DNA of 32,074 nucleotides from Candidatus Hydrothermarchaeota archaeon (lineage in GTDB: Archaea > Hydrothermarchaeota > Hydrothermarchaeia > Hydrothermarchaeales > BMS3B). Each line of letters begins with the position of its first letter. Positions within the stretch are counted from its first letter, which is position 1. The position numbers and the translations under genes were made by a program. Under the pieces are notes generated by a model, which saw only the letters and a list, made by a program, of their open reading frames with translations, ran no database searches and had not been told where the DNA came from. Positions 26,493 to 32,074 of this stretch are shown piece by piece. The DNA lies in contig WANW01000037.1 in the NCBI GenBank assembly GCA_015521615.1, positions 1 to 32,074 of the forward strand, read 5' to 3'.

Positions 26493-26506
26493 GTGATATA
26501 AATCAC
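26493..26506. promoter_or_regulatory. Palindrome over a TATA-like box upstream of nirS
   Basis: GTGATATAAATCAC is an inverted repeat with 5-bp arms (GTGAT/ATCAC) and an ATAA centre. On the minus strand it contains TTTATATC, a TATA-like element 46-59 bases before the nirS ATG. The arms resemble the half-sites of CRP/FNR-type operators, but that protein family is mainly bacterial. A repressor bound here would block TBP. Confidence 0.45.
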
Positions 26507-26541
26507 CAATTAATTAGGAAGCCAGGATTTCATTAATAATG

Positions 26542-26573
26542 GTTATATCAAAATATTATGCCTGTTTAAATAC
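26542..26573 (-). repeat. 32-bp direct repeat, copy 2 (ctaB end / nirS upstream)
   Basis: Identical over 32 bp to 24674-24705 and in the same orientation, so the two copies flank nirS as direct repeats. This copy overlaps the last five codons and stop of ctaB. On the minus strand it could supply a distal promoter for nirS with a leader of about 95 bases. Confidence 0.8.
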
Positions 26574-27410
26574 TGTGTCCAGTAGCATAGCTGTAAAAAT
26601 AGCTATCAAATATATACCAGAGAATTTATAGCTCTTCCACGCCCAGCTTTTAGAGGGTGTTAAGAGCAGCCTGGCATTGATACCGGCGAACACCAATCCA
26701 GAGATGGCTGCCACTGTAAAATATACTATGCCAAAGTATCCCAGAGCGTAGAGCAGAAGAGACGCCTGAACCAGGAGGATGGTGTGCATCATTATAAGAC
26801 GTGCCGCCCTCCGGCTGCCGTGAGTAACCGGGAGCATCGGCACGGAGGCCTGCTGATACCCTCTCTTGTGGACTATTGCAAATGCCCAGAAGTGGGGTGG
26901 AGTCCAGAGGAAGATTAAAAGAGCGACCAGGATCGCCGCGAGGCTGGTGTTCCCCTCCATCGCCGCATAGCCAGCTAGAACTGCGCAGCTACCGGCGGCG
27001 CCACCAATTACTATGTTGAGAACACTCCTCCTCTTGAGCCATATTGTATATACAACCACATAGACCAGCGCTCCGCCGAGGATGTACATGGCGGTGAGGT
27101 AGTTCAGCCTCGAGGATATTAGAATGGAGAGGAGAACCAGCGCTATGCCAAGCCAGCAGGCCCTGTGGGGTGCAACTCTACCGGAAGGAATCGGGCGGTT
27201 CTTTGTTCTGTCGCTCAGGGCATCGATGTCCCTGTCGAAGTAGTGGTTGAGTATACTTGCCCCAATGGAGGCAAGTGCTCCCGCGATGAAGAGAATTAGA
27301 ACCCTCTCCGGGTAAAAGGCACCCTTTGAGGCTATAACCGCGGAGACCAGGGCCACAAATACGAGCAGTGCTACAATGCGAAGCTTAAACAGTGCTACAT
27401 ATTCACGCAT
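26556..27410 (-). CDS. ctaB: Protoheme IX farnesyltransferase (heme O synthase)
   Basis: 284 residues, a UbiA-type prenyltransferase that adds a farnesyl group to heme B to give heme O, the precursor of heme A. The Mg/prenyl-diphosphate motif NHYFDRDIDALSDRTKNRP and the conserved NIVIGGAAGS and WTPPHFWAFAI segments are present. About eight or nine membrane helices. It follows the HTH_10 regulator by 10 bases with a GAGGAG site, so the two are an operon. No CtaA (heme A synthase) gene is in the window. Its presence implies the heme-copper enzyme uses a farnesylated heme. Confidence 0.94.
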   Translation of the reverse strand: MREYVALFKLRIVALLVFVALVSAVIASKGAFYPERVLILFIAGALASIGASILNHYFDRDIDALSDRTKNRPIPSGRVAPHRACWLGIALVLLSILISSRLNYLTAMYILGGALVYVVVYTIWLKRRSVLNIVIGGAAGSCAVLAGYAAMEGNTSLAAILVALLIFLWTPPHFWAFAIVHKRGYQQASVPMLPVTHGSRRAARLIMMHTILLVQASLLLYALGYFGIVYFTVAAISGLVFAGINARLLLTPSKSWAWKSYKFSGIYLIAIFTAMLLDTVFKQA

Positions 27411-27420
27411 TCTCCTCGCC

Positions 27421-28095
27421 CTATATCACATTTTTAAGAATTTTTTTAAGAGCAGCCCTCATGTGCACCCCAACCGTCGCCGGACTCAGGCCGAAGTGCT
27501 CTGCAATGTCCCTCAGGTTGACCTTCCTGTCGCGGTCAAAGTAGCCGGAGCGGTATGCATATCTGAGAATCTCAAGCTGCTTCAGAGTCAGATTTACAGG
27601 GGGTACCTCCTCATAAATAAGGCTGTAGAAGCCATCCATGTATCTCTTTACTTCCAGCACCTGGAAGTCTATTCCCTCCTCCTTGAGATATCTGAGCAGA
27701 CTGCGGAACTCCTCATGGCTATGCAGGGAAAAGGAAACCACCATGCCCCCATTCTTGTAGTATATGCAATCCGAGGAGATTCTGAGGTTTTCATTAAGCT
27801 TGAACAGCATGCAGGAGCTGCAGTCAAACTCTATTCTAACCTTGCAGTGGTCATTGCCTATATAAAGGAGATTGAGCGATTTAACCTCTTCACAGGAGTT
27901 AAGACCAATAAAAAAGTCATCCGTTTCCCTGGTTTGTTTTACGATAAGTGAGGCAAGAACTCTGGAGCTTGGCAGCATCTGCTTCTCCTGAATCCTGAAT
28001 TCCAGTTCGGGGTAGCATCTGGAAATCCTGGCTAAGGGACAGCTATGAATGTAAAGCCTTACCAGAGCTTTAACACCAGAGGAGTGCCTTGCCAT
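27421..28095 (-). CDS. HTH_10 (bacterio-opsin activator-type) regulator
   Basis: About 224 residues. The C-terminal helix-turn-helix is typical of the HTH_10 family: LTLKQLEILRYAYRSGYFD, then VNLRDIAEHFGLSPATVGVH. The N-terminal sensory half is unassigned and carries several cysteines, including FDCSSCMLF, which could bind a metal, Fe-S cluster or NO. Starts at GTG 28131 and ATG 28095 are possible; the ATG fits the usual domain boundary and has GGTAGGGG upstream. Co-transcribed with ctaB, and its promoter contains both DNA motifs found at the ferredoxin, cytochrome b, oxidase and nirS genes. It is the best candidate in the window to control them. Confidence 0.87.
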   Translation of the reverse strand: MARHSSGVKALVRLYIHSCPLARISRCYPELEFRIQEKQMLPSSRVLASLIVKQTRETDDFFIGLNSCEEVKSLNLLYIGNDHCKVRIEFDCSSCMLFKLNENLRISSDCIYYKNGGMVVSFSLHSHEEFRSLLRYLKEEGIDFQVLEVKRYMDGFYSLIYEEVPPVNLTLKQLEILRYAYRSGYFDRDRKVNLRDIAEHFGLSPATVGVHMRAALKKILKNVI

Positions 28096-28141
28096 GTCCC
28101 CTACCAGCCCAGCAACCACCGCTATCGCCACCCTTTTATCT

Positions 28142-28165
28142 TATCAAAATATTATGGTTTAAAAT
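28142..28165 (-). promoter_or_regulatory. Shortened copy of the 32-bp repeat in the regulator promoter
   Basis: TATCAAAATATTATG at 28142-28156 is identical to the central part of the 32-bp repeat. It is followed by GTTTAAA, as in the repeat but with three bases missing between. On the minus strand the TTTAAAC box and the CATAATATTTTGATA element stand 10-35 bases before the upstream GTG of the regulator, suggesting autoregulation. Confidence 0.55.
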
Positions 28166-28180
28166 TAAGTTATTTATTGC

Positions 28181-28190
28181 GAACATGTTC
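28181..28190. promoter_or_regulatory. Palindromic operator GAACATGTTC, copy 3
   Basis: Third exact copy of the palindrome, about 15 bases upstream of the A/T box of the HTH_10 regulator. Read on the minus strand it continues GCAATAA, close to the GCAAAAA after copy 2. It could also serve the rightward AT-rich region. Confidence 0.6.
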
Positions 28191-28471
28191 AAAATTTAAA
28201 TTTATTTTAGGAAAATATTTAAAATATATTTAAAAATTAGAGATATGTCTAACGAATTTCTCCAATATTTTAAAAGTAAATTGGCACAATTATCTTCCAA
28301 AACAATTCAGTTAAAAAATACCTGTATCAGATTAAAGAAGTTATGGCTTTTTTACCAGCACAATATACATTTCAAATAAAATTTTAAAAATAGTCCTGCC
28401 GTGTAAAGTGTGGAAATCCTTTTATTACGCGTCTTCTAGTAGTGCTATCAATCTGTGAGGGGTCTGAAACT
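28191..28471. other. AT-rich intergenic region before the permease
   Basis: About 280 bases, clearly richer in A and T than the genes around it. It holds a possible 44-codon frame (listed separately) and, near 28419-28429, a cttttattacg box that suits the permease promoter. No tRNA, hairpin-type terminator or repeat array is visible. Confidence 0.5.
28245..28379 (+). CDS. Possible 44-residue small protein
   Basis: ATG at 28245 opens a 44-residue basic frame (starts MSNEFLQYFKSK, ends FYQHNIHFK). TATA-like AAATATATTTAAAAA ends about 10-25 bases upstream, so a leaderless transcript is possible. There is no ribosome binding site, and the composition matches the AT-rich spacer rather than neighbouring genes. 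No family is recognised; a chance frame is the main alternative. Confidence 0.25.
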   Translation: MSNEFLQYFKSKLAQLSSKTIQLKNTCIRLKKLWLFYQHNIHFK

Positions 28472-29752
28472 ATGCATGGGCTCAGGAGAGAGGTAAGCCT
28501 GGGAGAGGCTGTGATATACGGTGTTGGCATAATTATAGGCGCCGGGATATACTCCTTAATAGGTGAAGCTGCAGCAACCACGGGAAATGCTCTCTGGCTG
28601 GCATTTCTCATAGCTGCCTTTATAAGTGCTTTCACAGCGCTCAGTTATGCTGAGCTAAGCACAATGTTTCCCAGAAGCGGGGCTGAATACTTCTATGTTA
28701 AAAATGCCTTCAGGAGCGAGGCTCTGGCTTTTATAACCGGCTGGCTCATAATACTCGTGGAGATAGTCGCGGGTGCAACTGTTGCGCTGGGCTTTGGGGG
28801 TTATCTCCACGAGCTCACAGGCATGGATCGGGTGATCTCAGCTTTAATGCTCCTGGCTGTGCTTGCGGCGGTGAACTATGCCGGTATAAAGGAAAGTGTA
28901 CGATTTAATGCTATCCTGACGCTGGCGGCAGTATTCGGTTTGCTGCTGCTGGTTCTTGCAGGATTGCCGAGGCTTGGAAGTGTTAATTACCTGGAAGCGA
29001 GCTTCGGTGGGTGGGGCATACTCACTGCGGTGACCATTGTTTTCTTTGCCTATCTGGGCTTTGAGGACTTGGCAAACCTAGCTGAGGAGGTTAAGCAACC
29101 CCAGCGTAACCTGCCCAGAGCGATTCTACTCGCCTTGGCAATAACCACCGTGCTCTATGTCATGGTTTCCCTCGCTGCCGTCTCTCTGGCGCCATGGCAG
29201 GAATTTGCAGCCAGTGAGGCACCTCTTGCAGTGGTGACGAAATACGCGGGCCTGCCCCAGGAGATAATAATCTTTATCGCCCTTTCTGCGACTGCGAGCA
29301 CAGTGCTCATATTTCAAATAGCCAGCTCCAGGATGCTCTACGGCGTTGCAATGGATGGTGCCCTCCCTGATGTTCTCGCAAGGGTGCATCCGGCGAGGGG
29401 TACTCCTTATGTGGCGATTGCTGCTGTTACACTGCTGAGCATGGCCTTTGTGCTACCCGGTGAGATTCGCCTTGTTGCACTTCTTACCGACTTCTGTGCT
29501 TTTGTAATCTTTGCGCTGGTAAACCTCTCTACCATAGCGCTCAGGCTGCGTTACCCCGGGCTTAAGAGACCTTTTAGAGCTCCCCTGAGTGTGCATAACA
29601 TTCCCCTGGTTAGTGTGTTAGGTTTGCTCTCCTGCATTCTTATGCTTCTCACCTTTGAGGCGGAGATAATCTCTGCCTTTGTGGGCCTTACCCTAGCAGG
29701 CTTTGCAGTGCATGCCCTGCGCAGGCGAAGGGATTATAAGCTCAAAGGCTGA
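28472..29752 (+). CDS. APC-family amino acid permease
   Basis: About 426 residues and 12 membrane helices, an amino acid/polyamine/organocation transporter. The family's first-helix glycine motif is clear (GVGIIIGAGIYSLIGEAA), as are FFAYLGFEDLANLAEEVKQP in the middle and the ARVHPARGTPYVAI loop. Substrate cannot be told. ATG 28472 is chosen because GAGGGG lies 9 bases upstream; a GTG at 28442 gives ten extra polar residues before the usual LRREVSLGEAV start. No C-terminal regulatory (USP) domain is present. Confidence 0.93.
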   Translation: MHGLRREVSLGEAVIYGVGIIIGAGIYSLIGEAAATTGNALWLAFLIAAFISAFTALSYAELSTMFPRSGAEYFYVKNAFRSEALAFITGWLIILVEIVAGATVALGFGGYLHELTGMDRVISALMLLAVLAAVNYAGIKESVRFNAILTLAAVFGLLLLVLAGLPRLGSVNYLEASFGGWGILTAVTIVFFAYLGFEDLANLAEEVKQPQRNLPRAILLALAITTVLYVMVSLAAVSLAPWQEFAASEAPLAVVTKYAGLPQEIIIFIALSATASTVLIFQIASSRMLYGVAMDGALPDVLARVHPARGTPYVAIAAVTLLSMAFVLPGEIRLVALLTDFCAFVIFALVNLSTIALRLRYPGLKRPFRAPLSVHNIPLVSVLGLLSCILMLLTFEAEIISAFVGLTLAGFAVHALRRRRDYKLKG

Positions 29753-29771
29753 GTTTTGTCTGGTGATGTCA

Positions 29772-30098
29772 ATGTTAGTCTCGACCACATGTAATATTCC
29801 GGGGAAGAGGGTTGTAAAGACACTGGGCGTGGCGATGGGGAATACGGTAAGGGCGAGGTTTATCGGACGCGATATAATCGCGGGGATAAGGAATATTATC
29901 GGGGGCGAGCTGAAGGAGTACACGAAGATGATGGAGGATGCCAGGGAAGAGGCGATTAAGAGGATGCTCGCCCATGCAGAGCAGCAGGGTGCAAATGCCG
30001 TGGTGAATGTGCGCTTTGTTACCGCTCAGATTGCCCAGGGCGCAGCGGAACTTCTCGCCTACGGCACCGCCGTTGTTGTGGAGGACGCCGAAGAGTAG
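29772..30098 (+). CDS. YbjQ/UPF0145 family protein
   Basis: 108 residues of the YbjQ (DUF74, heavy-metal-binding-like) family. It begins MLVSTTCNIPGKRVVKTLGV and contains GELKEYTKMMEDAREEAIKR and AHAEQQGANAVVNVRF, hallmarks of the family, which forms pentameric rings of unknown function. ATG 29772 is preferred to ATG 29766 because GGTGAT lies 4 bases before it and overlaps the earlier ATG, the same arrangement as at S7. Frame extension further upstream lies inside the permease gene. Confidence 0.9.
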   Translation: MLVSTTCNIPGKRVVKTLGVAMGNTVRARFIGRDIIAGIRNIIGGELKEYTKMMEDAREEAIKRMLAHAEQQGANAVVNVRFVTAQIAQGAAELLAYGTAVVVEDAEE

Positions 30099-30128
30099 CT
30101 TTTTAATGTTATTTTAGCGGGAGAAGAC

Positions 30129-31382
30129 ATGCGGCTGCTGCTGGTGCACCCTCATTTCCCATACCTGGGCAAGGACCTTTTTCCGTTAGGCTTGGGCTAC
30201 CTCGCGGCAAGCGTTGAGGATATAGCCGAGGTAGGGGTTATAGATGAGAGCGTTGAGCGCGTGACTCCAGAGAGGCTCAGGGACTTCAATCCCGACGTAG
30301 TGGGTATAACCGCAACCACCCCGAGCTTTGCAAGGGCTAGGGAGATAGCCTCGCTGGTCAGGCGCACGCTGCCTGAGGCTGTGATAATCATGGGCGGCAC
30401 GCACGCCACCTTCCGCCCAGAGGAGGCGCTTGCAGAAGGCGCAGACGTGGTGGTGCGGGGTGAGGGTGAGGAGACGCTGAGGGAAATCCTCTTGGGCAGG
30501 GAGCTAAAGAAAATAAAGGGCATCTCTTACATCGAGGATGGCGAAGTGGTGCACAACCCAGAGCGGGAGCTGATTCAGAACCTGGACGCCCTGCCCTTCC
30601 CTGCGTGGCACTACTTCCCGCTGCATGCGTACAGGATAATGAGCCTGGTCTCGGCGCGGGGCTGCGTTTACCGGTGCGCCTACTGCAGCGCGGCGCAGTT
30701 CTGGAAGCGAAGGGTGCGCTTCCGTTCGCCGCGCAACGTGGTGGAGGAGGTGGAGAGGTTGTACAACCTCGGCTTCAAACGGCTGCGCTTCATGGACTCG
30801 ACGTTTACCCTTGACAAGAAGCGCGCTCTGGAAATCTGCTCGCTTATCGAGGAGCTGGGCTTCCACGACCTCAGCTGGAGCTGCGAAACGAGAGCCGACC
30901 ACCTGGACGAGGAGCTTTTAGAAGCGCTCAAGAGCGCGGGCTGCGATTTAATCTGCCTGGGCGTTGATTCTGGAGCGCAGGAGGTGCTCGACGCGTGCCG
31001 GCGCGGCATGACTGTGGAGCATGTCAGGAAGGCGATTCTCATGGCAAAGCAGAAGGGGATTAAGGTAAGAGCCTACATCACCTTCGGTTTTCCCGGCGAG
31101 ACCGCGGCAAGCGTTCGCGCAACTGTGAAGCTCCTCGAGGAGACGAAGCCCGAGCAGATTTTGCTCAGCCTGGCCACCGCCTACCCCGGCACAGAGCTCG
31201 AGAAGGGGCGGAGCATAGATGTGCACGAGAACTGGGTAAAGAAGTTCCACGGGCACGGGCTGGGGGCAAAGCTGTACTTCCCTGAAACGCTTTCGCGAAA
31301 GGAGTACACGAGGCTTGGAGATTATATTTACAGCGAGATTCGCAGAATAAATCGCGAGGTTAGGCGTGCAGCGGCTTCATAG
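30129..31382 (+). CDS. B12-binding radical SAM protein
   Basis: 417 residues. The N-terminal part (to about residue 130) is a cobalamin-binding-like Rossmann domain (PDVVGITATTPSF, VIIMGGTHATFRP, ADVVVRGEGEETL). A radical SAM barrel follows, with the [4Fe-4S] motif CVYRCAYC (Cys179, 183, 186), SWSCETRADHLDEELL and ITFGFPGET. This is the BchE/methyltransferase-like class; substrate unknown. The region is richer in G and C in third positions than the permease upstream. A GGGAGA site precedes the ATG. Confidence 0.9.
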   Translation: MRLLLVHPHFPYLGKDLFPLGLGYLAASVEDIAEVGVIDESVERVTPERLRDFNPDVVGITATTPSFARAREIASLVRRTLPEAVIIMGGTHATFRPEEALAEGADVVVRGEGEETLREILLGRELKKIKGISYIEDGEVVHNPERELIQNLDALPFPAWHYFPLHAYRIMSLVSARGCVYRCAYCSAAQFWKRRVRFRSPRNVVEEVERLYNLGFKRLRFMDSTFTLDKKRALEICSLIEELGFHDLSWSCETRADHLDEELLEALKSAGCDLICLGVDSGAQEVLDACRRGMTVEHVRKAILMAKQKGIKVRAYITFGFPGETAASVRATVKLLEETKPEQILLSLATAYPGTELEKGRSIDVHENWVKKFHGHGLGAKLYFPETLSRKEYTRLGDYIYSEIRRINREVRRAAAS

Positions 31383-31423
31383 TTTAAAATACTTCCCGCG
31401 TCGTTAACCTGCACTTTAATTAC

Positions 31424-31618
31424 ATGCGAAGGCGCGATAAAGAGGTGCGCTGCCCCGCCTGCGGAAGTACCCGCGAGGCTGCGAGCGTGGTGGGGAAGAC
31501 CTCCACGATAAAGCGTGGGGTAAAGACCGTTTATGAGGTGCTCCGCTGCGGATGTGGTAAGATATACCGCGGTGAGGTAATTGAGAAGAGGGAGCTTCCA
31601 AAGCGGGTTACGGGGTAG
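31424..31618 (+). CDS. Small zinc-ribbon protein
   Basis: 64 residues, strongly basic. CPACGS (Cys10, Cys13) and RCGCGK (Cys42, Cys44) would form a zinc ribbon, although the second knuckle is CxC rather than CxxC. TAGTTTAAAATAC about 35 bases upstream of the ATG is a likely TATA box. Nucleic-acid or protein binding is plausible; no named family is recognised. Confidence 0.75.
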   Translation: MRRRDKEVRCPACGSTREAASVVGKTSTIKRGVKTVYEVLRCGCGKIYRGEVIEKRELPKRVTG

Positions 31619-31656
31619 TTGCACTTATAACCATGCAGAAGAGGAGGAGAGAAGCG

Positions 31657-32074
31657 TTATGTTAGAGGTATTCCTGCCTCCCGAAGGGCCTCTTTCAGCC
31701 TCGCAAACTCCTCCCTCAGCTCCCGAATTTCCTCGTGAAGCTCCCTGTATCCTTTAAGCTCTTCTGAAACGCTTTCAAAGCCCTTCTTAGTCACCTCTAT
31801 GTGCTCCTCCTGCTTCTCGAGCATGCGGTTCTGCTTCTCCAGCATCTCATCCTGCTGGCTTTTAATGGTGCCGAGGATTTCAATTCCCCTCTCAAGCTTT
31901 TCGTCTGAGGATTTTGCATAGCTCACAAGCCTGAGCAGGAGCTTCCTCGTGCCGGAGCTTTCAAGGCCCTCCAGCACATCTTCACCCTTCCTTTCAAAGT
32001 CCGAGAAGCTCCCCCTGTAATTCTCCCTCCTCTTCTGAATCTCCTCCACCTCTATAAAGGCGGGGGCCTCCTTC
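31657..32074 (-). CDS. Coiled-coil protein, 5' end beyond the window
   Basis: The frame is open to the right edge, so the N-terminus is missing; an internal GTG at 32049 is not needed as a start. The first visible residues read KEAPAFIEVEEIQKRRENY followed by RGSFSDFER, which resembles the C-terminus of acylphosphatase domains (a PxAxVxxVxV strand, then GxFxxFxI). The remaining 110 residues are a long, charged coiled coil (EMLEKQNRMLEKQEEHIEV, ELHEEIRELREEFARL). An acylphosphatase domain with a coiled-coil tail is therefore likely. It converges with the zinc-ribbon gene. Confidence 0.65.
   Translation of the reverse strand, partial: KEAPAFIEVEEIQKRRENYRGSFSDFERKGEDVLEGLESSGTRKLLLRLVSYAKSSDEKLERGIEILGTIKSQQDEMLEKQNRMLEKQEEHIEVTKKGFESVSEELKGYRELHEEIRELREEFARLKEALREAGIPLT

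Noticed and set aside
30129-31382. Radical SAM protein as the modifying enzyme of the CGCGG protein
   Set aside because: It is 14 kb away, has a B12-binding domain of the BchE type and no visible C-terminal SPASM-type cysteine cluster, so a partnership is not supported.

Overview
The window is archaeal and most likely euryarchaeal. Both the largest and second-largest RNA polymerase subunits are split (A'/A'' and B''/B'), and the rpoH-B''-B'-A'-A''-L30e-nusA-S12-S7-EF-2-EF-1A-S10 string is intact. Ribosome binding sites read GGAGG or GGTGAT, several genes look leaderless behind A/T boxes, and secreted proteins carry Cys lipoboxes of the ..AGC/..VGC type. The split B subunit fits the Archaeoglobi/methanogen/haloarchaeal side of Euryarchaeota. 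A pyruvoyl arginine decarboxylase and an HTH_10 regulator agree with that. The exact lineage cannot be read from this sequence alone.

Layout. (1) 292-13297, minus strand: an RNA polymerase and translation operon that looks entirely ordinary. (2) 13477-13905, minus: 5S rRNA, tRNA-Asp and tRNA-Lys, not linked to 16S/23S here, followed by a structured spacer containing a second copy of the tRNA-Lys 3' end. (3) 14024-15749, minus: pyruvoyl-dependent arginine decarboxylase, a rhodanese lipoprotein and a VUT-family (queuosine/archaeosine precursor) transporter. (4) 15875-18658: a ferredoxin plus CGCGG-family small protein pair (plus strand), a SCO1-type lipoprotein with a partner lipoprotein, and a membrane protein/double winged-helix/membrane protein trio (minus). 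(5) 18763-21021, plus: a cytochrome b/polyferredoxin/MvhD fusion and a membrane-anchored ferredoxin. (6) 21011-28095, minus: a respiratory block with a heme-copper oxidase-like protein lacking two CuB ligands, a B-family (ba3-like) subunit I whose active-site Tyr position is Gln, its small IIa subunit, a CuA subunit II, another one-helix protein, cytochrome cd1 nitrite reductase NirS, heme O synthase and an HTH_10 regulator. (7) 28245-32074: an AT-rich spacer, an APC permease, a YbjQ-like protein, a B12-binding radical SAM protein, a zinc-ribbon protein and a truncated coiled-coil protein.

How the genes fit together. NirS (nitrite to NO) next to a CuA-containing B-family heme-copper enzyme without the cross-linked Tyr suggests a nitrite to NO to N2O module. 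SCO1 and CtaB would serve as CuA and heme maturation factors. The cytochrome b/ferredoxin/MvhD fusion could carry electrons between ferredoxin or Hdr-type partners and the membrane.

Regulation. Two DNA signals tie the accessory genes together. A palindrome GAACATGTTC occurs three times, always intergenic: 40-41 bp upstream of the ferredoxin and cytochrome b fusion start codons, and upstream of the HTH_10 regulator. Separately, a 32-bp exact repeat flanks nirS, lies upstream of the oxidase operon, and recurs in shortened form in the regulator promoter. These, together with the CuB-less oxidase paralogue and the cytochrome b fusion, are the most interesting content of the window.
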